A DNA stretch of 64,000 nucleotides, taken from positions 1,663,538-1,727,537 of the forward strand of contig NZ_CM001440.1 of assembly GCF_000244975.1 (NCBI RefSeq), given 5' to 3'. The DNA comes from Saccharomonospora cyanea NA-134 (lineage in GTDB: Bacteria; Actinomycetota; Actinomycetes; Mycobacteriales; Pseudonocardiaceae). This document shows, one piece after another, positions 9,333-18,364 of the stretch. The notes beneath the pieces are model-generated. The model saw nothing but the letters and a program-made list of their open reading frames with translations. It was not told the origin of the DNA and ran no database searches. A program made the translations under genes and the position numbers. Positions within the stretch are counted from its first letter, which is position 1, and each line of letters begins with the position of its first letter.

Positions 9333-9686
9333 CCGGCGGACATACCCGGGACGAACCGGGGCAAACCGGCCGGCGTGGCGTCCGGTGAGCTGGTACACGC
9401 GGGGGAACGTGCGGCGGGCGTCTCGGGGTTGGTCACGAGGATCAGCTCAGGCATCCGGCAGCGGTCGTGCGCGAGGCGGTGGTCATGTGGATCCTTTCCA
9501 CGTGGGGGTTGCACGGCAGCCGATCAGAGTGCACAGAGCGGGCCGGGTGCGGTGCCGGTTCACCCGGCCCGACCGCTGTGCCGGGTTTCGAGGCAGAGAT
9601 CGACACCGTTGTGCCTTCAGTCCACAGCGGTCTAGGGTCCGAGGCGCGGACTTCACAAGCGGTGAGGCGGCTGGGAAAGGCTTCTC
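9333..9686. other. 354-bp divergent intergenic region
   Basis: Spacer between the SnoaL-like gene (minus) and the phosphotriesterase-family gene (plus). On the minus strand a 14-codon frame starts at 9486 behind a GGAAAGGATCC-like ribosome site, and a second short frame begins MPELILVTNPETP near 9454. Both end or degrade quickly, so they look like a decayed gene or leader sequence rather than intact proteins. No operator or terminator was recognised. Confidence 0.35.
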
Positions 9687-10652
9687 ATGACGACAGTGCA
9701 GACAGTTCGTGGACCCATCGCCGTCGAGGTGCTCGGTACGGTCCTGATGCACGAGCACGTGTTCGTGCTGAACGAGGAAGTCCGCCGCAACTACCCGCAC
9801 CTGTGGGACGAGGAGGCCCAGGTCGAGTCGGCCGTGACGAGGTTACGCGCCTTGGCCGAGCGCGGGGTGGACACCATCGTCGATCCCACGGTGATCGGGC
9901 TCGGCCGCGACATCGAGCGCGTGGCCCGAATCAACGCGCAGGTCGACCTCAACATCGTTCCGGCCACCGGTCTCTACACCTACGGCGACGTGCCTTTCTG
10001 CTTCTCCATGCACGGCCCCGGAACACCCCTGGGCGGAGAGGAACCGCTGGTCGAGTTGTTCGTCCGGGACATCACCGAAGGCATCGCGGGAACCGACATC
10101 AAGGCCGCGTTCCTCAAGTGCGCCATCGAGGACGCGCTCACCCCCGGCGTCGAGCGGGTGCTGGCCGCCGTCGCCGAGACCCACCACCGCACCGGCGTGC
10201 CCATCACCGTGCACACGAACCCGAAGAGCGAAACGGGTCTGGTGGCGCAGAAGGTGTTGCGGGACCGCGGCGTGGATCTCAGCCAGGTGGTGATCGGACA
10301 CAGCGGTGACACCACGGACCTGGACTACCTGCGCAGGCTCGCCGACGCGGGTTCCTACCTCGGTATGGACCGCTTCGGCCTGGACTTCCTGCTGCCGGGC
10401 GACGAGCGACTCGCGACGGTCGCCGCACTCGCCGCCGAGGGGCTGGCCGAGCGGATGGTGCTCGCTCACGACGCGTCGTGCCACATCGACTGGCTCCAGC
10501 CCGGAGTGCGGGAGCAGGTGCTGCCGAACTGGCACTACACCCACCTGCACGACGACGTCCTCCCCGCCCTCCGCGAGGCGGGGGTCACCGAACAGCAGCT
10601 GACGACCATGCTGGTGGACAACCCGCGCCGCTACTTCACGCCGACGTCGTGA
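9687..10652 (+). CDS. Phosphotriesterase-family (amidohydrolase) metal-dependent hydrolase
   Basis: A protein of 321 residues with the binuclear-metal amidohydrolase barrel of the phosphotriesterase family. His22-Glu-His24 (MHEHVF) supply the first metal site. Lys144 in AAFLKCA is in the position of the carboxylated lysine. His in TVHTNP and in IGHSGD follow, and Asp262 in LAHDASCH is the final ligand. The family includes lactonases and esterases as well as organophosphate hydrolases. Because the next genes degrade D-galactonate, an aldonolactonase role is plausible, but this is inference from context. The operon promoter at about 10905 lies downstream, so it is probably a separate transcript. 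Confidence 0.85.
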   Translation: MTTVQTVRGPIAVEVLGTVLMHEHVFVLNEEVRRNYPHLWDEEAQVESAVTRLRALAERGVDTIVDPTVIGLGRDIERVARINAQVDLNIVPATGLYTYGDVPFCFSMHGPGTPLGGEEPLVELFVRDITEGIAGTDIKAAFLKCAIEDALTPGVERVLAAVAETHHRTGVPITVHTNPKSETGLVAQKVLRDRGVDLSQVVIGHSGDTTDLDYLRRLADAGSYLGMDRFGLDFLLPGDERLATVAALAAEGLAERMVLAHDASCHIDWLQPGVREQVLPNWHYTHLHDDVLPALREAGVTEQQLTTMLVDNPRRYFTPTS

Positions 10653-10904
10653 TCAACTCGTGTGAACGGGTGGGGGAGGTCCGGTACCGTGCTTCGTGAG
10701 GGGGCCCACCCGGTCGACCGCAAAGGTCGCGACGGCGCGCTCGGCAGTTGCTCAACGGTTCCGCCGCGGGTGACGACAATCCGCGGCGGTCCCTCCGTGT
10801 CCGACGGGATGGTGCCGTCATTCGCGAGGGCACCGACTCATGACTGGTCGGTTCGGCGGCATTCGACCTCATGCCTCAAGTATGTCATTAATTAATATTT
10901 AATC
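10653..10904. promoter_or_regulatory. AT-rich operator-like region upstream of the galactonate operon
   Basis: The 376-bp spacer 10653-11028 contains no gene. Inside it, 10881-10904 is a striking AT-rich island in 70% GC DNA, with the perfect 10-bp palindrome ATTAATTAAT at 10887-10896. This is the sort of site a FadR-type GntR repressor could bind next to its own promoter. Binding by the adjacent regulator is inferred, not shown. Confidence 0.4.
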
Positions 10905-10934
10905 TTGACGGCAAGGTCCTCGGGGACCCAGACT
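10905..10934 (+). promoter_or_regulatory. Candidate sigma70-type promoter of the dgo operon
   Basis: TTGACG (10905-10910) and CAGACT (10929-10934) are spaced by 18 bp, fitting a vegetative actinobacterial promoter about 95 bp upstream of the GntR gene. It lies immediately next to the palindrome at 10887-10896, which would suit repression by the first gene product. Confidence 0.4.
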
Positions 10935-11028
10935 GTGCGCGGGGCCGCCGCGCTGACTGTGGACTGTGGCTGGGGCGTGGACAGGACCTCGTCGTGGCGA
11001 GGGACCGCACCAACGGGAGGAAGGCTCG

Positions 11029-11760
11029 ATGAGCGGCTACAGCGGCCGTGGTGTGCACGGGCAGTTGGTGGCCGAGCTCGGCGCCCGCATCGTGTCGGGA
11101 GAACTGGGCAGGAGCGACGTCATCGACCTCGCCGCGCTCGGTCGTGATCTGGACGTCAGCATGACCGCGCTGCGCGAGGCGATGAAGGTGCTCGCCGCGA
11201 AGGGACTCGTGGAGGCGCGGCAGAAACGCGGCACCTACGTGCGCGACCGTGAGCACTGGAACCTGCTCGACAGTGATGTGATCCGCTGGCGCAGTCAGGC
11301 GGGCGACACCGTCGCGGTGCTGCGCGACCTGGCCGAGGTGCGCGCGGTGGTCGAACCGGCCGCCGCGTCGATGGCCGCGCTGCGCCGTGACGACCGGGAC
11401 CTCGCCGAGCTGGACGCCGCGCTCGCCGGGATGGCCGACGCCGTGGGCGCGGGCGCGGCGGCCGAGGTCGCGGCCGACCTGCGCTGGCACCGCGCCATGC
11501 TGCGGGCCACGCACAACGAGATGCTCGCCAGGATGGACGTGCTCATCGAGCCCGCACTGAGCCTGCGCGACGCGCTCGTGCACGAGACCGCCGCCGACGA
11601 CCCCGTGCCGAGCCACGCCGCCGTCGTGGAAGCCGTGCGCGGACAGGACCCCGAGGCGGCCGCGGCCGCGATGACCTCGTTGTTGGACAAGGCCGCCCAG
11701 GACGCCGCGAGCGTGCTCGGCGGCAGGCACACCGAAGAGGAAGAGGCAGTCACCGAGTGA
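11029..11760 (+). CDS. FadR-type GntR regulator (DgoR-like)
   Basis: A transcriptional repressor of 243 residues. Residues about 8-72 form the winged helix (LAALGRDLDVSMTALREAMK, then a G-T-Y-V wing), and about 90-225 form the all-helical FCD effector domain with metal-type residues in DLRWHRAMLRATHN. The start at 11029 is set by GGGAGGAAGG eight bases upstream; an in-frame start at 10966 lacks one. Its stop overlaps the start of dgoD (GTGA), so it is the first gene of the operon. By analogy with Escherichia coli DgoR it probably senses D-galactonate or an intermediate and controls its own operon. Confidence 0.85.
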   Translation: MSGYSGRGVHGQLVAELGARIVSGELGRSDVIDLAALGRDLDVSMTALREAMKVLAAKGLVEARQKRGTYVRDREHWNLLDSDVIRWRSQAGDTVAVLRDLAEVRAVVEPAAASMAALRRDDRDLAELDAALAGMADAVGAGAAAEVAADLRWHRAMLRATHNEMLARMDVLIEPALSLRDALVHETAADDPVPSHAAVVEAVRGQDPEAAAAAMTSLLDKAAQDAASVLGGRHTEEEEAVTE

Positions 11761-12902
11761 AGATCACTTCTGTGGAGACGTTCCTGGTACCGCCGAGGTG
11801 GCTGTTCTGCCGGGTGTCCACCGACGAGGGCATCGTCGGCTGGGGCGAACCCGTGGTGGAGGGCAGGGCCGAGACCGTGCGCGCCGCCGTCGACGAGCTC
11901 TCCGACCTGCTCGTGGGACAGGACCCGCGCCGCGTCGAGGACCTGTGGCAGCTCATGACCAAGGCCGCCTTCTACCGTGGCGGCCCGGTGCTCTCCAGCG
12001 CTGTGGCCGGGCTCGACCAGGCGTTGTGGGACATCCTCGGCAAGTCGCTCGGCGTGCCCGTGCACCAGCTGCTCGGCGGCGCCGTGCGCGACGAGGTCCG
12101 GGTCTACGGCTGGATCGGCGGCGACGAACCCTCGGCCGTCGCCGAAGCCGCCGCCAGGCAGGTGGAGAGCGGCCTCACCGCGGTGAAGATGAACGGATCC
12201 GGCCGCATCGGGCGCATGCCGACCCGCGAGGAAGTGGACGGCGTCGTCACGCGGCTGGCCGCCGTGCGCGAGGTCCTCGGCGACTCCCGCGACGTGGCCG
12301 TGGACTTCCACGGCCGGTTCACCGTCGCCGCCGCGCGCAGGGTGATCGGTGAACTCGCACCGCTGCACCCGCTGTTCGTGGAGGAGCCGGTGCTGCCCGA
12401 GTACGCGCACCGCCTCGGCGACGTGGTCGCCACCAGCGGCGTGCCCATCGCCTGCGGCGAGCGCCTGTACTCCCGCACCGACTTCCTGCCCGTGCTGCAG
12501 GCGGGCATCGCCGTGGCGCAGCCGGACCTGTCGCACGCGGGCGGGATCTCGGAGGTCCGCCGCATCGCCGCGCTCGCCGAGACCTTCGACGCACTGCTCG
12601 CCCCGCACTGTCCACTCGGGCCGATCGCGCTCGCGGCGAGCCTGCAGGTGGCGTTCGCGACCCCGAACTTCCTGATCCAGGAACAGAGCATCGGCATCCA
12701 CTACAACGTCGACGCGGAACTGCTCGACTACGTGCTCGACCGCGCGCCGTTCGCCTTCCCCGAAGGTGTCATCCGCCGCTGGGAGGCGCCCGGTCTCGGT
12801 GTGGACATCGACGAGGACGCCGTGCGGGCCGCCGATGCGCGCGGGCACCGGTGGCGGCCTCCGGTGCGGCGGCACGAGGACGGATCGTTCGCCGAGTGGT
12901 GA
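11757..12902 (+). CDS. dgoD: D-galactonate dehydratase (enolase superfamily)
   Basis: A protein of 381 residues, collinear with E. coli DgoD over its whole length. Shared blocks include PPRWLF at the start, VGWGEPVVEGRA, AFYRGGP, VDFHGR, LFVEEPVLPE, QPDLSHAGGI, APHCPLGPIALAA, QEQSIGIHYN and a closing RHEDGSFAEW. It converts D-galactonate to 2-dehydro-3-deoxy-D-galactonate. Acid ligands for Mg2+ are visible in VDFHGR (Asp), VEEP (Glu) and CGER (Glu), and the APHCPLG segment supplies the catalytic His. The gene begins with GTG overlapping the stop of the GntR regulator and is followed 16 bp later by the aldolase gene. Confidence 0.94.
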   Translation: MKITSVETFLVPPRWLFCRVSTDEGIVGWGEPVVEGRAETVRAAVDELSDLLVGQDPRRVEDLWQLMTKAAFYRGGPVLSSAVAGLDQALWDILGKSLGVPVHQLLGGAVRDEVRVYGWIGGDEPSAVAEAAARQVESGLTAVKMNGSGRIGRMPTREEVDGVVTRLAAVREVLGDSRDVAVDFHGRFTVAAARRVIGELAPLHPLFVEEPVLPEYAHRLGDVVATSGVPIACGERLYSRTDFLPVLQAGIAVAQPDLSHAGGISEVRRIAALAETFDALLAPHCPLGPIALAASLQVAFATPNFLIQEQSIGIHYNVDAELLDYVLDRAPFAFPEGVIRRWEAPGLGVDIDEDAVRAADARGHRWRPPVRRHEDGSFAEW

Positions 12903-12918
12903 GGCGAGAGGGGAAACC

Positions 12919-13539
12919 ATGGACCTGAAGGAACTTCTGGCCAGGCACCGGTTGCTGGCGATCATCCGAGGCACCGACCCGGCGGCGTGCGAGCACACCG
13001 CCGAGGTGCTGGTGGACTCCGGAGTGCGGTTGCTGGAGGTCTCGCTCACCTCGGCCGACGCCGTCGGGGTGCTGACCCGGATCTGCGCGAAGCTGGGCTC
13101 GGCGGCCCACGTCGGCGCCGGCACGGTACTGACCGCCGAGGACGCGAAGCACACCCGGGACGCGGGCGCGACCTTCGCCGTCACGCCCGCGATCGGTGAG
13201 GGCGTGGACGCCGCACTGGAACTGGGCCTGCCGGTCCTGGCAGGCGCGATGACGCCCACCGAGGTGCTCGCCGCGCACCGCGCCGGTGCCACGGCGGTGA
13301 AGCTGTTCCCCGCGAGCAGCCTCGGACCCGGCTACGTCAAGGCGCTCGGCGACCCGTTCCCCGGCATCGGCCTGGTGCCGGTCGGCGGTGTCGGGCTGAC
13401 CGACGTGCCCGGGTACCTGAGCGCGGGCGCCCTCGCGGTCGGCGTCGGCAGTCCGCTGAGCGGCGACGCGCCCCACGGCGGGAACCTGGAGGCGCTGCGC
13501 GAACGCGCCACCCGGTTCGTGGAGGTCGCCGGTGCCTGA
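12919..13539 (+). CDS. dgoA: 2-dehydro-3-deoxy-6-phosphogalactonate aldolase
   Basis: A class I KDPG/KDPGal aldolase of 206 residues. LLAIIRG at the start, the catalytic-base region LLEVSLTS, GAGTVLTAEDA, and the Schiff-base lysine in TAVKLFPAS are all present, followed by the phosphate-binding VPVGGVGL and SPLSG loops. It splits 2-dehydro-3-deoxy-6-phosphogalactonate into pyruvate and glyceraldehyde 3-phosphate. ATG at 12919 follows GAGAGGGGAAACC. The last codons overlap the next gene by 8 bp. The KDPGal assignment rather than KDPG rests on the dgoD and kinase neighbours. Confidence 0.9.
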   Translation: MDLKELLARHRLLAIIRGTDPAACEHTAEVLVDSGVRLLEVSLTSADAVGVLTRICAKLGSAAHVGAGTVLTAEDAKHTRDAGATFAVTPAIGEGVDAALELGLPVLAGAMTPTEVLAAHRAGATAVKLFPASSLGPGYVKALGDPFPGIGLVPVGGVGLTDVPGYLSAGALAVGVGSPLSGDAPHGGNLEALRERATRFVEVAGA

Positions 13540-14446
13540 GGTCGTGACCCTCGGCGAGACGATGGTGTCGTTGCGAGCCGACGGACTGGTGCGGCTGGGC
13601 ACGTCGTTCCGCTCGTCGATCGCCGGTGCGGAGTCCAACGTCGCGATCGGGCTGAGCAGGCTCGGACACCACGTGCGCTGGCTCGGCCGCGTCGGTGACG
13701 ACGAGCCGGGCGATCTGGTGCTGCGCACCCTGCGTGCCGAGGGCGTCGACGTGTCCACAGTGGAGCATGAAGAGGCCGCACCCACCGGGCTGATCCTGTT
13801 CGAGCAGCGGCTGCCCGGCGTCACGCGTGTGCGGTACTACCGCGCGGGCTCGGCCGGTTCCCGGTTGCGCGCCGACGACGTCGCGCTGGGCGACGACGTG
13901 CGCCTGGTGCACCTCACTGGTATCACTCCGGCATTGGGCGACGGCCCGCGCGAGGCCGTCGAAGCGGCGCTGGCACAGGCCCGCGAGCGTGGCGCCACCG
14001 TGTCGTTCGACGTCAACCACCGCGCGAAGCTGTGGGCGGAGGAGCAGGCCTCCTCGGTGCTCACGCCGCTCGCCCACGCTGTCGACGTGGTGATCGGCTC
14101 GACCGACGAGCTCGACCTCGTCGGTGGAACCCAGGCGCTGCTGGACGCGGGCGTGCGCGAGGTGGTCACCAAGCTCGGCGCCGACGGTGCCTCCGTCACC
14201 ACCGCCGACGGCGAGTTGCACGCGCCCGGACACCGCGTCCCGGTGGTGGACTCGGTCGGCGCGGGCGACGCCTTCACCGCGGGATACCTCTCCGCACTGC
14301 GGGACGGCCTCGACCCGGCCGCGCGGCTGGACCGAGGCAACCGGGCCGGCGCGTTCGCCGTCGCCACCTCGGGCGACTGGGAGGGCCTGCCGACGAGGAG
14401 CGAACTGGGACTACTGGCACTGGAGGAGGGAGCGGCACTGCGATGA
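13532..14446 (+). CDS. PfkB-family 2-dehydro-3-deoxygalactonate kinase
   Basis: A ribokinase-like sugar kinase of 304 residues. VTLGETMVSL opens the fold, the glycine-rich GAESNVAIGLSRLG loop binds sugar, and DSVGAGDAFTAGY near residue 240 carries the catalytic Asp and anion hole of PfkB signature 2. It is of the KdgK (PfkB) type rather than the E. coli DgoK type, and in this operon it should phosphorylate 2-dehydro-3-deoxygalactonate at C6. GTG at 13532 overlaps the end of dgoA. Its stop codon overlaps the start of the truncated lactonase-like remnant. Confidence 0.86.
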   Translation: MPEVVTLGETMVSLRADGLVRLGTSFRSSIAGAESNVAIGLSRLGHHVRWLGRVGDDEPGDLVLRTLRAEGVDVSTVEHEEAAPTGLILFEQRLPGVTRVRYYRAGSAGSRLRADDVALGDDVRLVHLTGITPALGDGPREAVEAALAQARERGATVSFDVNHRAKLWAEEQASSVLTPLAHAVDVVIGSTDELDLVGGTQALLDAGVREVVTKLGADGASVTTADGELHAPGHRVPVVDSVGAGDAFTAGYLSALRDGLDPAARLDRGNRAGAFAVATSGDWEGLPTRSELGLLALEEGAALR

Positions 14447-14580
14447 CCGGGGACTGGACGACGTGGTCCGGCGAACGGTTCTCGCTGGGTGGGGACTGCG
14501 CCTGGTCGGGGAGCGGCTCGTGGCTACAGCGTCGACCGTGGCCCTGCCGAGTCAGGACAGCGGGCACGGTCGACGCGCTG
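14443..14580 (+). pseudogene. Truncated SMP-30/gluconolactonase-like remnant
   Basis: An ATG overlaps the kinase stop codon (ATGA), exactly as an operon member would. It encodes a start (DWTTWSGERFSLGG) like the opening of SMP-30/regucalcin lactonases. After about 18 codons the frame is lost, and the continuation LRLVGERLVATASTVALP is read in a different frame. The rest is missing and the convergent LysR gene follows within 140 bp. SMP-30 lactonases commonly accompany dgo genes, so I infer a decayed lactonase; the similarity stretch is short. Confidence 0.35.
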
Positions 14581-14582
14581 CC

Positions 14583-15506
14583 TCACACCCAGCGCGCACC
14601 GGCGGGTAACCCCAGTCGCTGGGAGCGGGCGTTCGCGAGTAGCTCCATGAGGGCCAGCGCGGTGCGGGACAGTGGCCTGGCGGGGTCGTGGACGAGGCAG
14701 ATGTCGCGTTCCACGACTGGTTCGACCAGGGGGCGGGAGTCGATCTCGGCGAACTTCATCATGGGCAGGACGAGCCCGGGGACGGCGGAGACGCCGAGGC
14801 CCGACGCGGTGAGTCCGGCGACGGCGCCGACGTTGCGTGCCTGGGTCACCGGGCCGAGTCGCACGCCGCACCGGGACAGCGTCCGGTCGACGTAGGCGCG
14901 GATGCTGCTGGTCGGGTCGAACGCGACGAAGTCCTCGCCGGTGAGGTCGGACCAGGTGAGCTCGTCGTGTCCGGCGAACCGGTGCCCCGGCGGGAACACG
15001 CAGACGAACCGGTCGACGGCGACGTGCCGGGCGTGCAACGTGGGAGGCACGGTCGCGGCGACCGTGACCGCCATGTCGGCGCTGCCCCGCGCGACGTGGT
15101 CGAGGACGTCCTGGGAGAGTCCGTCGCGGACGGTCACGGCCACGTCGGGCCGTGTCGCCCGGAACGCCGCGAGCGCGTGCGGCAGCATCGTGGCGGCGAG
15201 CGAGGGCAGTGCCGCGATCGACACCGATCCCCGCGTCCCGGCCAGGTAACCCTCGAAGTGGTTCATGGCGGTGTCGAACTCGGCCAGCAGTCTGCGGGCG
15301 ATGGTCAGGAACTGTTCGCCGTCCGCCGTGGGGCGCACCCTGCGGGTCGTGCGTTCGAAGAGGCTCACCCCGAGCCGGCGCTCGACTTCGAGCACCGTGC
15401 GACTCATCGACGACTGGGCGACGTGGAGCTCCCGGGCCGCACCGGTGTAGCCGCCCGCGTCGGCGACAGCGACCACGGCACGCAGGTGGCGTATGCCGAT
15501 TTCCAT
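14583..15506 (-). CDS. LysR-family regulator, divergent from the transporter operon
   Basis: A protein of 307 residues. The N-terminal winged helix covers about residues 3-62 (ARELHVAQSSMSRTVLEVER is the recognition region), and a periplasmic-binding-like effector domain covers about 90-295. ATG at 15506 is preferred; a GTG two codons upstream is possible. The gene is transcribed away from the CitMHS-AtuA operon across a 138-bp spacer, the classic arrangement of a LysR activator and its target. The inducer is presumably the transported organic acid or its breakdown product. Confidence 0.85.
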   Translation of the reverse strand: MEIGIRHLRAVVAVADAGGYTGAARELHVAQSSMSRTVLEVERRLGVSLFERTTRRVRPTADGEQFLTIARRLLAEFDTAMNHFEGYLAGTRGSVSIAALPSLAATMLPHALAAFRATRPDVAVTVRDGLSQDVLDHVARGSADMAVTVAATVPPTLHARHVAVDRFVCVFPPGHRFAGHDELTWSDLTGEDFVAFDPTSSIRAYVDRTLSRCGVRLGPVTQARNVGAVAGLTASGLGVSAVPGLVLPMMKFAEIDSRPLVEPVVERDICLVHDPARPLSRTALALMELLANARSQRLGLPAGARWV

Positions 15507-15644
15507 GCCCACAGCGCATCAATGTATCCGAAATCGATGGTGGACTTGAATAGTGCTCGGCCTCACACTCGTGAGCCGAGGCGCGCTGCCGGAGCACTCC
15601 GGTGAACGCCGCACTCCGAGTCGCCGAGTGAGAGGTCCGGGTCG

Positions 15645-17027
15645 ATGTTGTCCCTGATGGGTTTTCTGACCATCGGCGTGATCCTCGCTGTGCTGCTGAC
15701 CAACCGGGTGGCCGCGGTGGTCGCGCTGGCGGGAGTCCCGATCCTGGGTGGGTTGGTCGCAGGCTTCTCCCCCGGGGAGATCGGCGGGTTCGTCTCCGAG
15801 GGACTCGGCGGCGTCGTCGGCGTCACCACCATGTTCGTGTTCGCGATCATCTACTTCGGACTCATGCGCGACGCGGGCATGTTCGACCCGATCGTCGACC
15901 GCATCGTGTCGCTCGCGGGGAACGCGCCCGCGACGGTGTGCGTGGCGACCACGCTGCTGGCGTGTGCGGCGCATCTGGACGGCGCCGGAGCCACGACCTT
16001 CCTGATCACCATCCCGGCGATGGCGCCGCTGTTCGACCGGCTCGGAATGAGCAGGCTCGTTCTCACCACGTGCGTCGGTCTCGGTGCCGGCGTGATGAAC
16101 CTCCTGCCGTGGGGTGGGCCGACCGCACGGGCGGCGGCCGTGACCGGCGTCCCCGTCAACGACCTGTGGGTTCCGCTCATCCCGGCGCAGGTCACCGGGG
16201 TGGTGGCGGTTCTGGCCGTCGCGTGGTTGCTCGGACGTCGGGAGCAGCGCAGGCTCGCCGGGATTCCCGAGCACACGCAACAGGCGCAGGGCGCCGTCAC
16301 GGGCGGGGGCTCCCGGACAGTCGGTGGTGCCACGGGCCCCGCGTCCGTCAGCACCGGCGGGGAAGGACCAGCCGGTGGGGAAGCGGAGGAGCTGCGCCGC
16401 CCGCGGCTGTTCTGGTTCAACGTCGCCCTGACGGTCGCGGTCATCGCCTGCCTCGTGGCCGCGGTGGCGCCGCCGGAGCTGTTGTTCCTGGTCGCGGCAC
16501 TGGTCGCGTTACTGGTGAACTACCCGGGGCTGAAGCGGCAGACCGCCCGCATCGAGGCGCACTCCAAGGGCGCCATGCTCATGGCCACCACCCTGCTCGC
16601 CGCAGGCGTGTTCCTCGGCATCCTCGAAGGAAGCGGCATGATCGACGCGATGGCGTCGACGGCCGCGGGGTTGATCCCGGACGGAGCCGCTCCCGCGTTG
16701 CCACTGATCGTCGGTGTCCTCGGGGTGCCGCTGAGTCTTCTGTTCGGACCGGATGCGTACTACTTCGGAGTCATGCCGGTACTGATCGGGGTGGGCGAGC
16801 AGTTCGCGGTGGCAGGCGTCGACATCGCTTCGGCGTCGCTGCTCGGCGAGGAGACCGTCGGCTTCCCGATCAGTCCGCTGACCGGTTCGTTCTATCTGCT
16901 GGTAGGCCTCGGAGGGGTGGAGATCGGGCGACATATCCGGCATCTTCTCGGCTGGGCCTGGCTGGTCAGCATCGTGATGCTGCTCGTCGCCGTCGCGACC
17001 GGGGCGGTTCCCCTGTGGGCGGCATGA
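15645..17027 (+). CDS. CitMHS-family (metal-citrate type) transporter
   Basis: An inner-membrane carrier of 460 residues with about 11-12 hydrophobic segments, similar to the CitM/CitH metal-citrate:H+ symporters. Conserved parts include the opening FLTIGVILAVLLTNRVAA, the loop LDGAGATTFLITIPAM, NLLPWGGPTARAA and the late GPDAYYFGVMPVL. A hydrophilic Gly/Ser-rich loop near residues 205-245 divides the two halves. It probably imports a di- or tricarboxylate, possibly as a metal complex. Its stop overlaps the AtuA gene (ATGA), so transporter and enzyme are made together. Confidence 0.85.
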   Translation: MLSLMGFLTIGVILAVLLTNRVAAVVALAGVPILGGLVAGFSPGEIGGFVSEGLGGVVGVTTMFVFAIIYFGLMRDAGMFDPIVDRIVSLAGNAPATVCVATTLLACAAHLDGAGATTFLITIPAMAPLFDRLGMSRLVLTTCVGLGAGVMNLLPWGGPTARAAAVTGVPVNDLWVPLIPAQVTGVVAVLAVAWLLGRREQRRLAGIPEHTQQAQGAVTGGGSRTVGGATGPASVSTGGEGPAGGEAEELRRPRLFWFNVALTVAVIACLVAAVAPPELLFLVAALVALLVNYPGLKRQTARIEAHSKGAMLMATTLLAAGVFLGILEGSGMIDAMASTAAGLIPDGAAPALPLIVGVLGVPLSLLFGPDAYYFGVMPVLIGVGEQFAVAGVDIASASLLGEETVGFPISPLTGSFYLLVGLGGVEIGRHIRHLLGWAWLVSIVMLLVAVATGAVPLWAA

Positions 17028-18364
17028 GCAGCGGGACGGTGCGCCTGGGCGCCGGAGCCGGATTCGCAGGGGACAGGATCGACCCGGCCGTGGACCTGGC
17101 CCGCCGGGGCGAGCTGGACTTCCTGGTCTTCGAGTGCCTCGGCGAGCGGACCGTCGCCGCCGCACACGCTCGCAGGCTGGGCGATCCGAGCACGGGCTAC
17201 GACCCGTTGCTGGGAGCGCGGCTACGTGCGGTCCTGCCCCACACCGCTCGCGGCGGCACCAGGGTGGTCACCAACTCCGGGGCCGCGAACCCGGAGGCGG
17301 CGGGCGAGCTCGCCGCTCGCGTCGCCACCGAACTCGGCGTGCCAGCCCGGATCGCGGTCGTCGGCGGTGACGACGTGCTCGACACCGTGCGCCGGGTCGA
17401 CCCCGTGGTGTGGGAGACCGCCGCGCCGTTGTCCGCCTGCCCCGAGGAACTGATCTCGGCCAACGCCTACCTGGGCGCGGCACCCGTCGTGGAGGCCCTC
17501 GACCAGGGTGCCGACGTGGTCGTGACCGGGCGGCTGGCCGACCCGGCTCTGTTCCTGGGGCCCCTGCTGCACACGCATGGCTGGGACACCGACGACTGGG
17601 AACTGCTCGGTGCGGGCACCGCGGTGGGACACCTGCTGGAGTGCGCGGGACAACTCACCGGCGGCTACTTCGCCGACCCCGTCACGAAACCGGTCCCGGA
17701 CCTGGCCCGCCTCGGCTTCCCGTTCGCCGACGTCGCCGCGGACGGCACCGCCGAACTCCGCAAGCTGGCGGGCACCGGTGGCCGGTTGGACACCCGGACC
17801 TGCGCCGAGCAACTGCTGTACGAAGTGGACGATCCCACCGCGTACCTCACTCCCGACGTGGTCGCGGACTTCTCCGGGGTGACCTTCACCGACATCGGCG
17901 AGCACCGGGTGCGGGTGGCGGGCGCCACCGGGCGGCCCCGGCCGGACCAGCTCAAGGTCACCCTCGGATTCCGGGGAGGCTGGCTGGGGGAAGGACAGAT
18001 CAGCTACGCGGGCCCCCGCGCTCTGGACCGTGCCCGCCTGGCCGCCGACATCGTGCGCGAGCGGCTCGTCCGGGTGCACGGAGTCGACGAAAGCGCGATC
18101 CGGGTCGAGTACATCGGCGCGGGCGCGGCGTTCCGCGGGCTCGCGGCCGACACCCGGCCGTTCGAGGTGCGCCTCCGGGTGTCCGCCCGGGTCCCCGACC
18201 CCGACCACGCCGAGGTGATCGGCTGGGAGGTGGAGTCGCTCTACACCAACGGCCCCGCGGCGGGTGGCGGCGCCACCAGGTCCAAGCGCGAGACCGTCGT
18301 CGTCCGCTCATGCCTGTTGCCGCGCCGTCTCGTGACCCCCTCCGCTCACCTGCTGGAGACGTGA
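17024..18364 (+). CDS. AtuA-family (DUF1446) protein, large part
   Basis: A protein of 446 residues matching the acyclic-terpene-utilization AtuA core: LGAGAGFAGDRIDPAVDLA at the start, then DFLVFECLGERT, NSGAANPEAA, ISANAYLGA, VVTGRLADPALFLGPL and GQLTGGYF. The biochemical reaction of this family is not established; members are needed for growth on terpenoids and other acids. Full-length AtuA proteins carry an extra C-terminal ferredoxin-like domain; here it is a separate gene starting at 18364 with a TGATG overlap. Pairing with a CitMHS transporter suggests a carboxylated substrate. Confidence 0.82.
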   Translation: MSSGTVRLGAGAGFAGDRIDPAVDLARRGELDFLVFECLGERTVAAAHARRLGDPSTGYDPLLGARLRAVLPHTARGGTRVVTNSGAANPEAAGELAARVATELGVPARIAVVGGDDVLDTVRRVDPVVWETAAPLSACPEELISANAYLGAAPVVEALDQGADVVVTGRLADPALFLGPLLHTHGWDTDDWELLGAGTAVGHLLECAGQLTGGYFADPVTKPVPDLARLGFPFADVAADGTAELRKLAGTGGRLDTRTCAEQLLYEVDDPTAYLTPDVVADFSGVTFTDIGEHRVRVAGATGRPRPDQLKVTLGFRGGWLGEGQISYAGPRALDRARLAADIVRERLVRVHGVDESAIRVEYIGAGAAFRGLAADTRPFEVRLRVSARVPDPDHAEVIGWEVESLYTNGPAAGGGATRSKRETVVVRSCLLPRRLVTPSAHLLET

